64,000 nucleotides of DNA, taken from the NCBI GenBank assembly GCA_037833965.1, contig AP031351.1:7142501-7206500 (forward strand). Direction: 5' to 3'. This document shows, piece after piece, positions 13,401 through 27,180 of this stretch. A program made the position numbers and the translations under genes. The notes under the pieces were generated by a model. It did no database searches and was not told the DNA's origin. It worked only from the letters and a program-made list of their open reading frames with translations. Numbering within the stretch: position 1 is the stretch's first letter; every line of letters begins with the position of its first letter. This DNA comes from Marchantia polymorpha subsp. ruderalis (taxonomy: Eukaryota; Streptophyta; Marchantiopsida; Marchantiales; Marchantiaceae).

Positions 13401-14215
13401 GAGTGGGGTATTGACTTAGCGTCGGAACACGAGAGGTACTCCTGTTCCCCTCTGACTGTCGCTCGTTGTTCCAAGTAGTTGTTGCCGATGGTGGCTGGTA
13501 TGGTGGAAAAACGCTACAGATGAGCAGTCGCTGATAGGGTTGCGTCCGAGTCTTCCTGTACAATTGTCTGCAATCTATGCGACTTTGCTCACGCAATCCC
13601 GTATTGCTACTTTTCATGGTGCAGATACCTGACTGAGGAAATATACAAGAAGCCTGTTATCGTGTACAATTATCCTAAAGATATCAAGGCTTTCTACATG
13701 CGCCTGAACGATGATGGGAAAACTGTGGCTGCCATGGATGTTCTGGTTCCTAAGGTTGGTTTTTTTACTTGAAAATTATTTTCGTCTCTAAATTTTAATA
13801 TATGGAATCCATGCGCTGTTCGAGATACTCACCGTCGGTTGATTGCTGCTTTCATCTGAAGGTCGGAGAGCTTGTTGGTGGAAGTCAGAGAGAGGAGCGG
13901 CTTGATGTTCTCATTCAGAGGTAAGGAGGCAAATAAGTTTCACTGGCAGTGCTTGTGAAGTGTCGTACTTCAATTGTCTGGAAAAACTTTGGGTGCAATT
14001 TCTGATGCTACATGTTTGGGCCCCTTGTCAGATTGGAAGAGATGAAGCTGCCAAAGGAGCCATACGAATGGTATTTGGACCTGCGTCGCTTTGGTACTGT
14101 TAAGCACGCAGGATTTGGGCTAGGATTTGAAAGGATGATCCTGTTTGCTACTGGTATTGAGAATATTAGAGATGTAATTCCGTTCCCAAGATATCCAGGA
14201 CGAGCAGATCTGTGA
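10499..14215 (+). CDS. NARS: Asparagine--tRNA ligase, cytosolic (complete)
   Basis: Class II aminoacyl-tRNA synthetase that joins asparagine to tRNA-Asn using ATP in the cytosol. Exons are 10499-10747, 11660-11905, 12027-12503, 12690-12875, 13371-13435, 13625-13754, 13862-13920 and 14032-14215. All junctions have GT/AG and the phases close, giving 531 codons plus stop. Residues about 20-165 form the OB-fold anticodon-binding domain ([23 protein letters not shown]). The catalytic domain starts near [14 protein letters not shown]; motif 2 is [17 protein letters not shown], and motif 3 is [15 protein letters not shown] with the usual C-terminus [11 protein letters not shown]. No plastid or mitochondrial presequence is seen, so it should be cytosolic. 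Arabidopsis SYNC1 is about 40 residues longer, as I recall, because of a helical insert after QVTTL that is reduced here. The gene ends tail to tail with the next one. Confidence 0.95.
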
Positions 14216-15070
14216 TCGAGATTAGCAGAAAATTGTAGCATACACGATTCTTCCTCATAGAATGATTGGGTAGATTGAAACAAGGGCAGAGTATATCAAG
14301 GTATAGACTTTGTTGCTCTCTACCATTCTAATCTAATCAATTTTCCAACCAAATCATCCTGCCGTTTTCTGTTCTCCACATACCCCTTGCGATGTTTTGG
14401 GTGGTGCGCAAATTGTGTGCGGCTTGTGAAACCCCTAAACTATATTCTCCCTCGCAGCCCATTTAAGGGTAACTCTCTACGGCGCTCCGAAGAATATTTC
14501 ACGACATTCTTCTTTGGACGGTCAGATGGTAGTTGAATATTAGAGATGTTTCTTCCAGTGTCCATTATTGTCACAGGATGAGTTCGATTCTTGGAGATGA
14601 ATATTCTGAAGTCATTACTAACAGTGAAATTCTCACAAAGATAACCCCTGATGTCATCCTCCACATTAACTTTTGTTATGTTGAGAGGAATGACTGAAAC
14701 AGGGTCAAAGGAGATGGGATTAAATACAGTGCTTGGAACAATAACTCAGCTTTCTGGAGCCATGCCATGGTCAAGTTTTGTTCAGCTTATTTTTCATATT
14801 CCTTACAGTTGTGTTCTACATACTTTCTAGTTGGCGAATCACACGGAATGCTTAAAGTGAATGTACCCGATAGGATCTACATAAAGTTCCAGAACTATGA
14901 GGAACTCCGATCAAACAGATCTTATTTTATTGAGGAGCATGGATATAATGGATATAATAATGGATATATTTTAACGTTTACAGCTGAACAAGAAATGTTC
15001 ACATCGAAAACATAAACCCATGTTAGTGGCGGTGAAAACTTCGTTTGTTCAGGTAGGTACCATAGTATGT
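14216..15070. other. Shared 3' flank of two convergent genes
   Basis: This 855-bp gap separates the stop codons of the asparaginyl-tRNA synthetase (plus) and glycosylasparaginase (minus). It must contain both 3' UTRs and polyadenylation signals. The open frames within it are short, AT-rich and show no protein family, so no extra gene is called. Confidence 0.5.
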
Positions 15071-17368
<2,298 letters not shown>

Positions 17369-18180
17369 CTTTACAGGCTTAAACCTCCTCTGTCTGTCCC
17401 CTTGTTCCCAGTCTTTCTGAATAAAGAAATCACCTCAATCGATTCGTCCAGAGTCCACCTGCAAATGTTGATATTTTTTAGCAAGTAAGAACATATCATA
17501 TATCAGCTGCCTTGAAGTGTCATATTCGACCGCTCACACCTGAAATGCCGATGGAAATTCAGGAGGCAAACCTGAATTTGAGCAATTCTTTCACGACAAA
17601 GAATCTCTACATTGCGTCCAACAGCGAGTGGGGATAGCAAGAACATAATAGAACGTACAGAACAGAAAAAGATCAGAACAAATTTCAGCCCGCCGGGTTT
17701 CACACAGGATGTCATCAGACTGGAATACATACTCATCAGTATCTCTCCTAAGATCTTCACAACATTTTACGTCGAAATCTCAGCCCGACATCGAATCTGG
17801 TTGAAGTGATTCATCATTAAAAACCTAAATATGACAGACGATTCAAGAAAAAAAGATCAAGGATCTTCAGTGGACCAGTCAGAAATCACATCTTGAATCT
17901 AGATTAGATCTGTCAGCGAGACACAAAACAGACATGTTCTTGGAGCACGAGATTACTTACAGATTCCAATGTTCTTGAGGCAACTTGAAGATGTCGGCCG
18001 AAGGGCGCGGGGACGATCGAGAGCATTGAACAGGATTCATTGCTTGTCGCCTTACTGCTGTGCTATGCCAGTCTCTCGGAATCTCGATGACAGCAGCGCT
18101 CGAACGTTCATAAACGTGTAGGTTTTTAGGAAGGAACACATCATTTTGTTCACATATCAATTATGTATCAAGAAAAACCG
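17369..18180 (-). promoter_or_regulatory. 5' flank of the glycosylasparaginase gene
   Basis: About 800 bp of ordinary composition upstream of the start codon, before the AT-rich island begins near 18180. Open frames of 65-85 codons on both strands overlap and show no family features. It should contain the promoter and leader; no specific element could be identified. Confidence 0.3.
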
Positions 18181-18754
18181 AATGAAGTTGGATGCATTTT
18201 AGTGTTTAAATTATTGTTCACTCATGTAAAAACTTGTCATTTTTATGTGACAATTTTATACCAAGTAATCTATTTGATTACTTTTAAAAATTACAACTTT
18301 TTTATATTATAGAAAGAATGAATATAAAACGCTTTTTATCATGATGATATACACTCTAATCCATTATATTTTTACAAGGTATATGATGATAAGTAACTAT
18401 AGTGAGATCATTATTAATTTTCCAGATTGATTTACAATGAGAAAGAAAATAAAAAATATTGATTTTTTAATTTGAACATATATGAATAATTATTTTTTTG
18501 ATTTAATGAGTATCAAAGATGCATCAGTTCATAATTTCCTCAGCTATATTTCATTGGATGAATTGATGTAAAATTTGCTCTTAATCTTTGAACTTTTTTT
18601 TACCAAAAAATCCACTTATATAATATATTTGTCAAATAGTTCATAATATGTTTCTTGTATATTGAGAAAATATATATGTTTCATAGGGATGTTATTATTA
18701 TTAAAGTAAATATCAAATTTACATACATATGATAAATCAGGTTCTTTTAACTAA

Positions 18755-18897
18755 TCTATTAGTTTAACTCGCTATAGGCATTGGTTAGAGTTAGTGTTTT
18801 GTGATGGATGTAGATTGTCGGCCTTCATCGTACTAATATATTAACGCGACAAGGACGTGATCTTTTTTTTCACATAAATGTTGTCATTTGCGAGAAA
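18755..18897 (+). repeat. 5' LTR of the copia fossil (diverged)
   Basis: A block containing ATTGTCGGCC and ATTAACGCGAC aligns by eye with the 3' LTR block at 21876-22036, in the same order and spacing, and abuts the primer-binding site. The left edge is uncertain by tens of bases. The pair is short for copia LTRs and has drifted considerably. Confidence 0.6.
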
Positions 18898-18912
18898 TGG
18901 TATCAAAGTGTC
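18898..18912 (+). other. Primer-binding site (initiator tRNA-Met type)
   Basis: TGGTATCAAAGTG resembles the standard copia primer-binding site TGGTATCAGAGC, which pairs with the 3' end of initiator tRNA-Met. It sits immediately inside the 5' LTR, where reverse transcription of such elements begins. This supports both the family and the plus orientation. Confidence 0.7.
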
Positions 18913-21875
18913 TTGGATTGGACTTGGATTACAAATGCGCATGCATTGAGTAACAAGGGAAACTCTGTTGTGAAAGCAGCAGTCGAGAGAGAGAATGTGT
19001 GCGCTATGAAGACTAGATGCAAGCTCGGAGATGGTGACAGGGGAGCATCGATCTGTCGCGGTAGCACAAATGACAACAGGTAGAGGGGCAAATGAGAAGT
19101 GATGTCTAGCAACTCTTCACCTTAAAACTGTCCAGATCTTTTGCCTTGAACTCTTTTGAACCCTACAACTACCAAAGGTTGAGTATTATATATCATCAAT
19201 AAACGATACATAGTGAAACTTGTGAGAGATGAAGGCTTTAGAATAGGATACTCACACGTTATTATGTACAGACTCAAGTAACCGTGAGTTTCAACATCAA
19301 AGTCTTGTTTATTATGATACAATATTCACAAAAATAAAAATCAACTTTACCAATGTTCGTCAACATTTACTCATCTAGGAGTGACATTTATACATTGCTC
19401 ATGTGTACTAAGTGTAGAATGTCACACATGATGCATTTCAATTCTAGATCAAGTAAAGTTAGCTTCTCCGCATATGGTGGTAGACTCTAGCAAGTATATG
19501 TAGTTGTGCGTATGACCTCAAAAGATAATCTTATCTCATACTCTAACCTCAAGCACTTCTTTCTTTGAGCTCCACTCAAGCCATTCTGAGTCCTACATTC
19601 CAACAAAAATCAAATTATTTCTCGTATAAAATATAAATATAACTTGAATCAATGTATGTTGGACTCTATTAAATATGTTTTTTTGAATCTAAAAAGGAGA
19701 GTATCAAGTTGTATTATATATTCAAGAAATTTCGTTTTCTTAGATATGCTAGTGATGTGAAAGATTATAAACTCTAGTATCCAATAGTATGTAAAGTAAT
19801 TTTTTTTAAATAAACTCATATCATTGAAAGAGTGAAAGAGTTATCAATCTGCCTATACTGTCAAAGAAAAATCTTCACTCACAGATTTTGTTGAGAGTAA
19901 GAATGATCATTATATGATTAATGATATGACTCATGAAGAAGTTTTGATATATATGAAACAAAATATTGAAAAAGTAATCAAAGTAGCAAGTTATCGATGA
20001 TGAGATTTAAATATATGCACTGGACCATAAATCTACTAGAATATCATCGCATTAGATTTATATAATTCCTACATGATATGAATTATGGATGGATTCATAC
20101 AATTTAGAAGATCTTGACATTGATACAAAGGATGGTAATAAGATTGCGTTGATCTTGGAAGAATAGAACCTCTTTTTTATTCATGAGTTTAAGTTTTTTT
20201 CAATAAGCTTGAGTGAAATGGTGCTATGAGTCAAACATGCAATCGTTGATAAATAACAATGCTTAGAAACTAATTGAATTCCTTAAGAATTAAGCTTTCA
20301 TTGATTCCAAGTGGATGTATAAGCTGAAATACAATACAATAGGTGATGTGAAAAAAACTTTAAAAATCAGGTTGGTGATATTAGATTTCACACAAGAGAA
20401 AAGTGTGGACCATAACAAAGTTTTCTCATCTATAGCAAAGTATGCTACAATACATTTGATATGTGCATTGGATGCAATATTTAGTTTCATTACGGATTAG
20501 ATGGACATAGTTACAACATTTTTTTGGATCTTTAAAGTTGAAAATAAAAATTAAACAATCAGTTGACTTTGAGAATAAAGTTTAAAAAAAGATGATTTGT
20601 AGATTGCTAAAATCATTACATGGATTCATTTAAGCTCCTAAACAGTAGAATGCGAGATTTGATGAATTCATGAAAACACAAGATTTTTAGAGAGTGTGTA
20701 TGATCTTGATTATACATGAAATAATGAAAAAGTTAAAGAATAATATCTAGATACTTATTATTTTAGTATTTTACATGAATGACACGTTCATCTTCGCAAA
20801 GAAACAATTTCAAAACCACTTGAAGTCTGCATTCAAAATGAAGTATTTGAATAAGTCCAAACGTATATTAGAGATAAACATTCATAAAGATTTGATGAAG
20901 AATAGGCGTATTGAATCAAAACAAGTACATTCAATATGTGTTTGACATGTTTAACATGATAAAATTTGAAAGAATTTGGACTTCTTCGGTAGCACATCTA
21001 AAATTCTTTGCAGCTCAATGTACACCAATGTCATTGAGAAACGGAATATGTCATTTGTCCAAGGATTAAAATTGCTTCAACGATGGATAAGATAAGCAGT
21101 TACATCTCACATCTATAGAAGATGCATTTGATAATTCTGAAATTTCACTCATGTATTTGAAGATTACTAAATACTATAATTTATTTTTTGGTGATTTATT
21201 AGGCAATGATAAATCCTTGTTAGTTTACATTGATGTTAAATTACTCACAAGATATGAACAAGAAAAACTCTAGTACTTTGTATGTGTTTACATTTCATGA
21301 TGGATGCATTAGTTAGAGTCTATGTTGTAGAAGTGCATAGTTCAATCTACAACAAAAACTGAGTATGTAGCAATAGCATAAGCAACAAAAGAGCTATCTG
21401 GTTGGATAAGTTTATCATTTATATGGGATTGAAATAAGAGTTTGTCAATCTTTATTGTGAAAGCCAAAGTACATTACATCTTGTTGCAAATCAAGTGATG
21501 GACAACAAAGTGAAGTACATATACATCAGTTATCACTTTATCAAACATGCAATTTTTTATAAAAATATTGAGCTAATCAAGAGTGACGGTAAGTTCAATC
21601 TAGTTGATGTGTTTACCGAAGTTATTTCTTTGGAAAGCTTTAGGAGACTTATGCTATTATGCAAGTTTTCCATAAGAATCACAAGTATATTTTACTAGTA
21701 ATTTTTAGTAACATGTATATATTTTACTCTATCATATTTTGGCTATGGCTTAATTCTGCTTAATTGTTGTTTAAAGAAGTATCTTTAGATCAGTTTTTTT
21801 CCTAAGAATTTATGCAGAGTAATTATATAGGCCAAGAAGGTTGTTGTTACCCGATATGTGTTAGAAGGAAGATTG

Positions 21876-22036
21876 TTAGGTCAATTCACTGTTGGCTGAT
21901 GGCAGTGTTCAGAATTAAGATTTTACATCAATTATCGACTATCGGCCGTCATTGTTCTTGTATATCAACGCGAACAGGCAATTCATTGCGTGCTATTTTT
22001 TGTTTCAGTGAAATGATTTTCAATTTTGGCACTACA
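21876..22036 (+). repeat. 3' LTR of the copia fossil (diverged)
   Basis: It begins TGTTAGGTC just after a purine-rich tract (AGAAGGAAGAT), the usual copia arrangement. It carries TATCGGCC and ATCAACGCGAAC blocks matching the 5' LTR. The right edge is approximate. Confidence 0.6.
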
Positions 22037-22039
22037 TGA

Positions 22040-23000
22040 TATTTATCAAATTACTTACTTATGTATCCACATAATTGAAAAATCATCTATTAAAAACTCA
22101 AAATCAACATTGAATATTTAAAAAATGTACACAATGTTTTCAATCTTGAAATTGAGTTATCTAACAGAGTATAATGTTGATTTATACACAAAATTTGACA
22201 TAAGAGGAGTAGATTACATTCAAATAAGAACTAATTATCTTGTAATTTCATCTTCATTAATGAAATTAAAAAAAATTCCAACATGTGCATGTTTATACTC
22301 TTTAAACCTCCACATTACCATCATGAAGAAAGTGCAACATATACTCAAATTAAGGTTAAATCTTAACATTTTCAAAAACATTTCCAAAGGATATGAAGAG
22401 AGAACTGAACTCTTTATGAAATTCAAACAACACATACATACCACAATCATGTGAAACCTATATGAACAAACCTTGGTTTGGTATCTTGAGTACATGAATG
22501 ATCTGCAAAGTGAGAGGATGATTCACAAAAGAAGACAACCTCTTATGGAATCATATGCAAGGTCAGCTAGTGACCTTGCATTTTCCATAAGGTGTATGTC
22601 ACTAGGTGACATGGTGTATCATTTTATCTGAAAGATTGGATATTTTATGTTAGTCTCCATAAGTACCCGTGGCAAGCTCTATACATAGTAACCCAATCCC
22701 CTCACCTAATGTATCATTGCAAGCCATCATATCAGTACAACACATCTAACGAAGCTTCTGACGTTTATTTGTATAGTTTGGATATTTTATGTTTGTAGTG
22801 TATATTTTTCACCATGATACTATCATATGTAACCCATGATTTCAGTTTGTTTTGTGACTTGTTTATATCGAGATATCTTTCCATAGTCATTATTATAGTA
22901 ATTTCGCGACCGTTCTTTTTATCCAAGGGTTCTTCTCTCCTTCCACAAAAAAAAAACCATCAACATCATGAATTCAGATGATCCAAGAGACAAGAGGTCG
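22040..23000. other. AT-rich remainder of the copia island
   Basis: No supported gene. A weakly open plus-strand stretch (about 22125-22560) could be a scrap of another element but has no clear domain. Two short palindromes occur close together: AAGGTCAGCTAGTGACCTT at about 22560 and TGTCACTAGGTGACA at about 22606, both imperfect at the centre. Confidence 0.4.
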
Positions 23001-24948
23001 AAAAAACTCTATCATATTCATGGAGTCATCCGAAAGCTACAAATTCCAGGTTCTTGAGTGCTATTGCCAACCTCAAACCTCATTACAAAGGTTTTCAGGT
23101 TCACGTCCCTGCCATCCGCTTCTCGGAAGATCCGACCTCGTATCACGGCTTTGACGCAATGGGAATATATAGTTTCCATTTATAACAGGAGAGCGAGCAC
23201 CATGTGTTCCCGAGGAAAAATAAACCTTTGATCTTGGGCTCCGTGTCAGTCCCTATCGGTCTAAACAACCCTTGCTCCAAATACTGCACTAACGAAATCC
23301 GAGCTTTTAATTCTCAAAATACGCTTTATCTGAGTTTACGTGTACTTTTGAGTGGGCAACATGTAGAGCCAGAGCGAAAGGCTTCATTTGTGGTTATTAT
23401 TAAGTGAGACGGACAGGTACTGAGGATGGATTGGAAAGAAGAAAATGATGGTGAAAAGAAATAAGCGAGAGAGTTGGATGGGTCCTAATGCCCAAGGGGA
23501 TCCCAATTCCCGGTCCCCGAGTTTTGGGGCTGTAGGCAAATCTTTCCCAGAAAGAGCTTTTCAGACAACTGGAGTGGCAGACAGTTGAGATCTGTGCTGG
23601 CAGGTCTGGATTTCGGAGTCCGGGGTCACGGTGGCCGTAACAGTTTTGCAGACCTGGCACGAGGAAATGACGAAATCGCGAGATCCATTGGACGACAGTG
23701 GGGCCATGTCGAACTGTCTTACGAAGTCATTGACATCAGGCCCGGTGATGACATCTCCGGTCCCCAGAGGCATGAGTTTAATTCTTCTCATTCACCTACT
23801 ACAACGTACGGTGTCCCGTACCACTGGACCAGTGCTTTTGTACGACAAGATCTGCTTCGCTGATGCGTGCGTTGAAATAACAACTTTGACAAGATGAGTA
23901 TTGAATGGAAGTGAAGGAACGCCTGGTTGGTACCTAAACAGTTCAGTCTGCCCTGTCTGAGCGTTACCTGTGTTGATTATTTTATCACTATTATACTTAG
24001 AAAAAGTTTTACGAATTTGGGAATGAATAAAATCGTCACTTAGAGATTGAGTAGTTTTTTCAACGTTTCATTTCTCACTCGGGAAATGTTCAGCTGCGAT
24101 TTAGACTCATCGGCTTGTACTATTTATAGTTCTATAGTATTACCCAAGGTTTACGTGAAGTTACTCATCCAAGGTACATCAGTTCGTAGCCTTGAATTTG
24201 AACACAAGATTTCATGATTGTGGACCTACATTTTTCATGTTCATCTTCAATCTGCAAGCTTATCTTTTGAAACAAACTCAGTCGGCCTAATTCTGAAGAT
24301 TCGCAACACTTGGAACAGTATAAATCACTCTCGTTCCTTAAGTCATATAGATATCTTCGTTATCTTGTGTAAAGAAAATGCTTAAATCATATGTTTCAGG
24401 TTATTCTTACCTACGTGATTAAATTCAACTGTTGAAACTTTTCTACTCCCGACTTTAATCACTGAGACGGGGTATAATTTATGTAAATTGTAGGGGTGGG
24501 TTTCGGTCGTAGTACTGTATGGATACTAGAGATCAATATTGTGAGGTAGGGTCGTTCAATGACCTCGCTCACTTCTGACTCAGTCTCCAGAAATTCGATA
24601 CAATATGTACGAAGATGCTTACGGAATCCTCTTCATAGTATTCGTTTTGTGAGAGAGAGAGAGAGTGCTGCAGAAAAAAAGTTTCAACTTTATGTCATTA
24701 TATATATTTTCATAATTGGAAAAAGAAATGAATGTCATGTTAGCCGGGTTGGGGATGGTCAGCTAAGTGCTGACTTACCTCAAATCCTGGCGTTTTGTTA
24801 TCCCCTGTTGTGGTTCCATGTAATGCTCAGAGGACAGTACCGAAAGTACGGTGGCCTCACTCGTATATGCCTCCGCAGCCAGGTGGCGTATATGCTGTGA
24901 CACCCTTCTTCCATCAAAACGTACAGAGTTTTCGGCTGAATAGATTCC
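23001..24948. other. Unassigned intergenic stretch
   Basis: Base composition is gene-like. Open frames on both strands are short and overlapping. One minus-strand segment (about 23640-23790) reads like protein and ends at a possible donor (CAG followed by GTCTGC), but I recognise no family and cannot link it to other exons. No RNA gene or named repeat was seen. Confidence 0.3.
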
Positions 24949-25230
24949 TCAAACGTAGTACCCTTTCCTGGGGCTACCGGACAATGGTATAGGACTTCTT
25001 GAAGAGCCAAGCAAAGTCGATTGCACTTGGTTACTGTTGATGCGCTCTGTCTGTAGGACGTGCGTGTTTCCCCATTGATGAGTAAGTGTGGAGGGCCTTG
25101 AGAACGTACTTTCGAATGCATCCATCGAAGAAGTACTGAGAAGCAGCTCGCTGATTTTCTGCCGCCCCGCTTCAGCGGCTCGACAATGATAGCGAGGAGA
25201 ATCACACTGGAAGTATGCTTCACCTGACAA
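24949..25230 (-). CDS. Possible exon(s) of an unrecognised gene
   Basis: A minus-strand open stretch with balanced amino-acid composition (for example EAGRQKISELLLSTSSMDAF). It overlaps a longer minus frame in another phase (24798-25271), and only one can be real. No family was recognised and no joined model could be made. Low confidence. Confidence 0.15.
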   Translation of the reverse strand: MSGEAYFQCDSPRYHCRAAEAGRQKISELLLSTSSMDAFESTFSRPSTLTHQWGNTHVLQTERINSNQVQSTLLGSSRSPIPLSGSPRKGYYV

Positions 25231-25375
25231 TCTTGCACATATAATGATAGAGCCGAACTGGTGAAGAGCACTTGTCTGTGGGTCTGTAATCTACGTCTCA
25301 GACTTAAGGTATTGGAGAGTAAGTGTCACCGAATCTGATCACATGGGTAAGGGACTCAAAGTCTATCTTTTCTAG

Positions 25376-25900
25376 ACGTCTTCTGGTCTTGCACGCTGAA
25401 GAATGATCTCCTCCTCGTGGCCCAAAGAGGAAAAGTCTCTGCCCTAGCTAGGAAAACAGTTAAGCCAAAGCCAAAACCATGTGCACGAGAGCTACTCGTG
25501 CGTATGACTTTTGGTAGTAGCCAACAGCATCGCAGTGAGTGGTGAAATAGTGGGAGGGATTTCCTGGTTGAGAATGGACCGGAGCTCCTCGAGCGGGACA
25601 TGATCAAGACAAGGACACACTTGTTTGGTGTAAAATTGCAGATGGGAATCGAGTCCCAGAAGTTCCGACTCTTGAAGAAGCAAGCTCTGCCGAGGACGGA
25701 TCCAATACTTGAAAATGAATTCGAACAATTAGCTCGACAGACAGGACAGTCTACACGAAGGACTGCGGGCAACGATTAGCACCGACATTCCTGTAAAGGA
25801 TGAGCGATGGTTGCTTGAGATGTGTGAAAGTTTGGCTGCGAGAGGTCTACCTCCGCCTCCACCTGATTACAATAGGTCGTGTTCTGGACTCTTCGCTTGG
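25376..25900 (+). CDS. Possible multi-exon gene fragment, unrecognised
   Basis: Three coding-like plus-strand blocks lie in a row. Block one (25376-25534) follows a good acceptor (TCTTTTCTAG) and ends at a consensus donor (GCA then GTGAGT); it is Lys/Pro-rich near KTVKPKPKPCA. Block two starts after TTGCAG near 25638. Block three (about 25785-25892) contains DERWLLEMCESLAARG and a five-proline run before DYNRS. The phases of blocks one and two do not join cleanly, and antisense open frames of similar length exist (25492-25728), so strand and structure are unsettled. I recognise no family. Confidence 0.2.
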
Positions 25901-26559
25901 TAAACTATTTTGCAGCATATACTGTCGGAAAACTCGAATAATTTTGCTGTTCGAGATTCTGCTTCAAGTATGCTGACGGACGCGCACAATCACTCTTTAA
26001 GAAGCACTGACACAGAAACTCCTTCAGATTCCGCAAATAATTTTAATGAATACCAGAAATGCTCAAAAACTGATCACCTACGACCAGTACTACTCCTGGC
26101 TCTTTATTACTCTGCGATGGCCCACGTACATACTGCATTCTCGTTCAGCACAGCCAGCCAGGGTCGCTCCTTTCTGACTCACGATGATGATGAAGTCCTT
26201 TCAGGCTTTTCTGCACATGTGCATGTTTTTGTTTCAGTGAGCCGAGTGGAATGGATGCGATGCATCCTTCGCAGCGTGGGCCCATACATTCCATAAGCTT
26301 GTCGTGGATCACTCGCGCTGACCTCATCGAGCGCAAGAACTTTGACGGGTTTCAGCCTCTTTTCCACCACAGCCGCAGTGGCATCATCACAGGGCGAACG
26401 ACGCACAATTCCAAGGCGCAGGTGGAGCTGAGTCTTGGAACGGAGCTGGCGACGCTTCTTGTTTTCTCACATGCGCACGTGGCTTCGACGATAACATCTC
26501 CCAAACATGAAACAACTAACATGTTTTTTCCATTGTTGGTGATGCTATATTATATTACT

Positions 26560-27150
26560 AAAATATAACATAGCATACTACTAATTAATATTATATTTGT
26601 GATAATATATTATAAATATTAATATTTCATTCGATTTCAATATATACAAGTTATTATTTTCACATGAGTAAACACTATATTCGTTGATAAATCTTATGTT
26701 AGATTATAATTATTTTAGTGCTTGAAGCGGATGTAAAAGTTTTTTTTTAATCAGGTTAACCATGATGCATTCGCTTATAGTAAAACTTGAAATTTCACAC
26801 AAATGAGAATAACACTGGCTGAAAGAAAAATATTAGATTAGGGTAATTATTTTAGATAAATTATTTTATAAAAATGATAGTTACATGTACAAGCCAATGA
26901 TTCAATATATATATATATATTCAAAATTTTCATTTTAAAATAAATAAATATAAATATTTGTATGTTGGAAATTTAAATTGTGCCATGCAAGAGACGAGTG
27001 GTAGTAGTTTCTTGAATATCTGATATGTCAGATTTTAGAGAATTGTCTTTCGTTACTAAACAAGTAACACATGAATAAAATAGATTATATGATGACTTTC
27101 TGAATACTTTGTTTATGATAGAATGATTTAATTTCATCGATTAGATATGT
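26560..27150. other. Short AT-rich island, no gene seen
   Basis: About 600 bp of AT-rich sequence with a short (AT)n run near 26907-26921, ending at the perfect hairpin at 27152-27179. No open frame of note. Confidence 0.4.
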
Positions 27151-27151
27151 A

Positions 27152-27179
27152 AGACCAACTTTTATTTCTAAGTTGGTCT
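27152..27179. repeat. Perfect hairpin, 10-bp stem, 8-bp loop
   Basis: AGACCAACTT (27152-27161) pairs exactly with AAGTTGGTCT (27170-27179) around the loop TTATTTCT. It lies exactly at the change from AT-rich island to gene-like composition. It could be the end of an old insertion or an RNA hairpin; nothing decides between them. Confidence 0.6.
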
Positions 27180-27180
27180 A

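Larger units (their letters stand above)
18755..22036 (+). mobile_element. Ty1/copia LTR retrotransposon, decayed fossil
   Basis: A broken plus-strand Ty1/copia element in an AT-rich island. Parts in order are: a diverged 5' LTR (about 18755-18897), a primer-binding site complementary to initiator tRNA-Met (18898-18912), the integrase C-terminal part (about 19740-19800), reverse transcriptase (about 20280-21000), the RNase H end (about 21350-21600), a purine tract and a 3' LTR (about 21876-22036). Order and orientation fit copia (integrase before reverse transcriptase). It is clearly non-functional: more than ten disruptions are evident and the internal region is much shorter than in an intact element. 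The low LTR identity suggests an old insertion. The outer boundaries are approximate because no target-site duplication was found. Confidence 0.8.
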
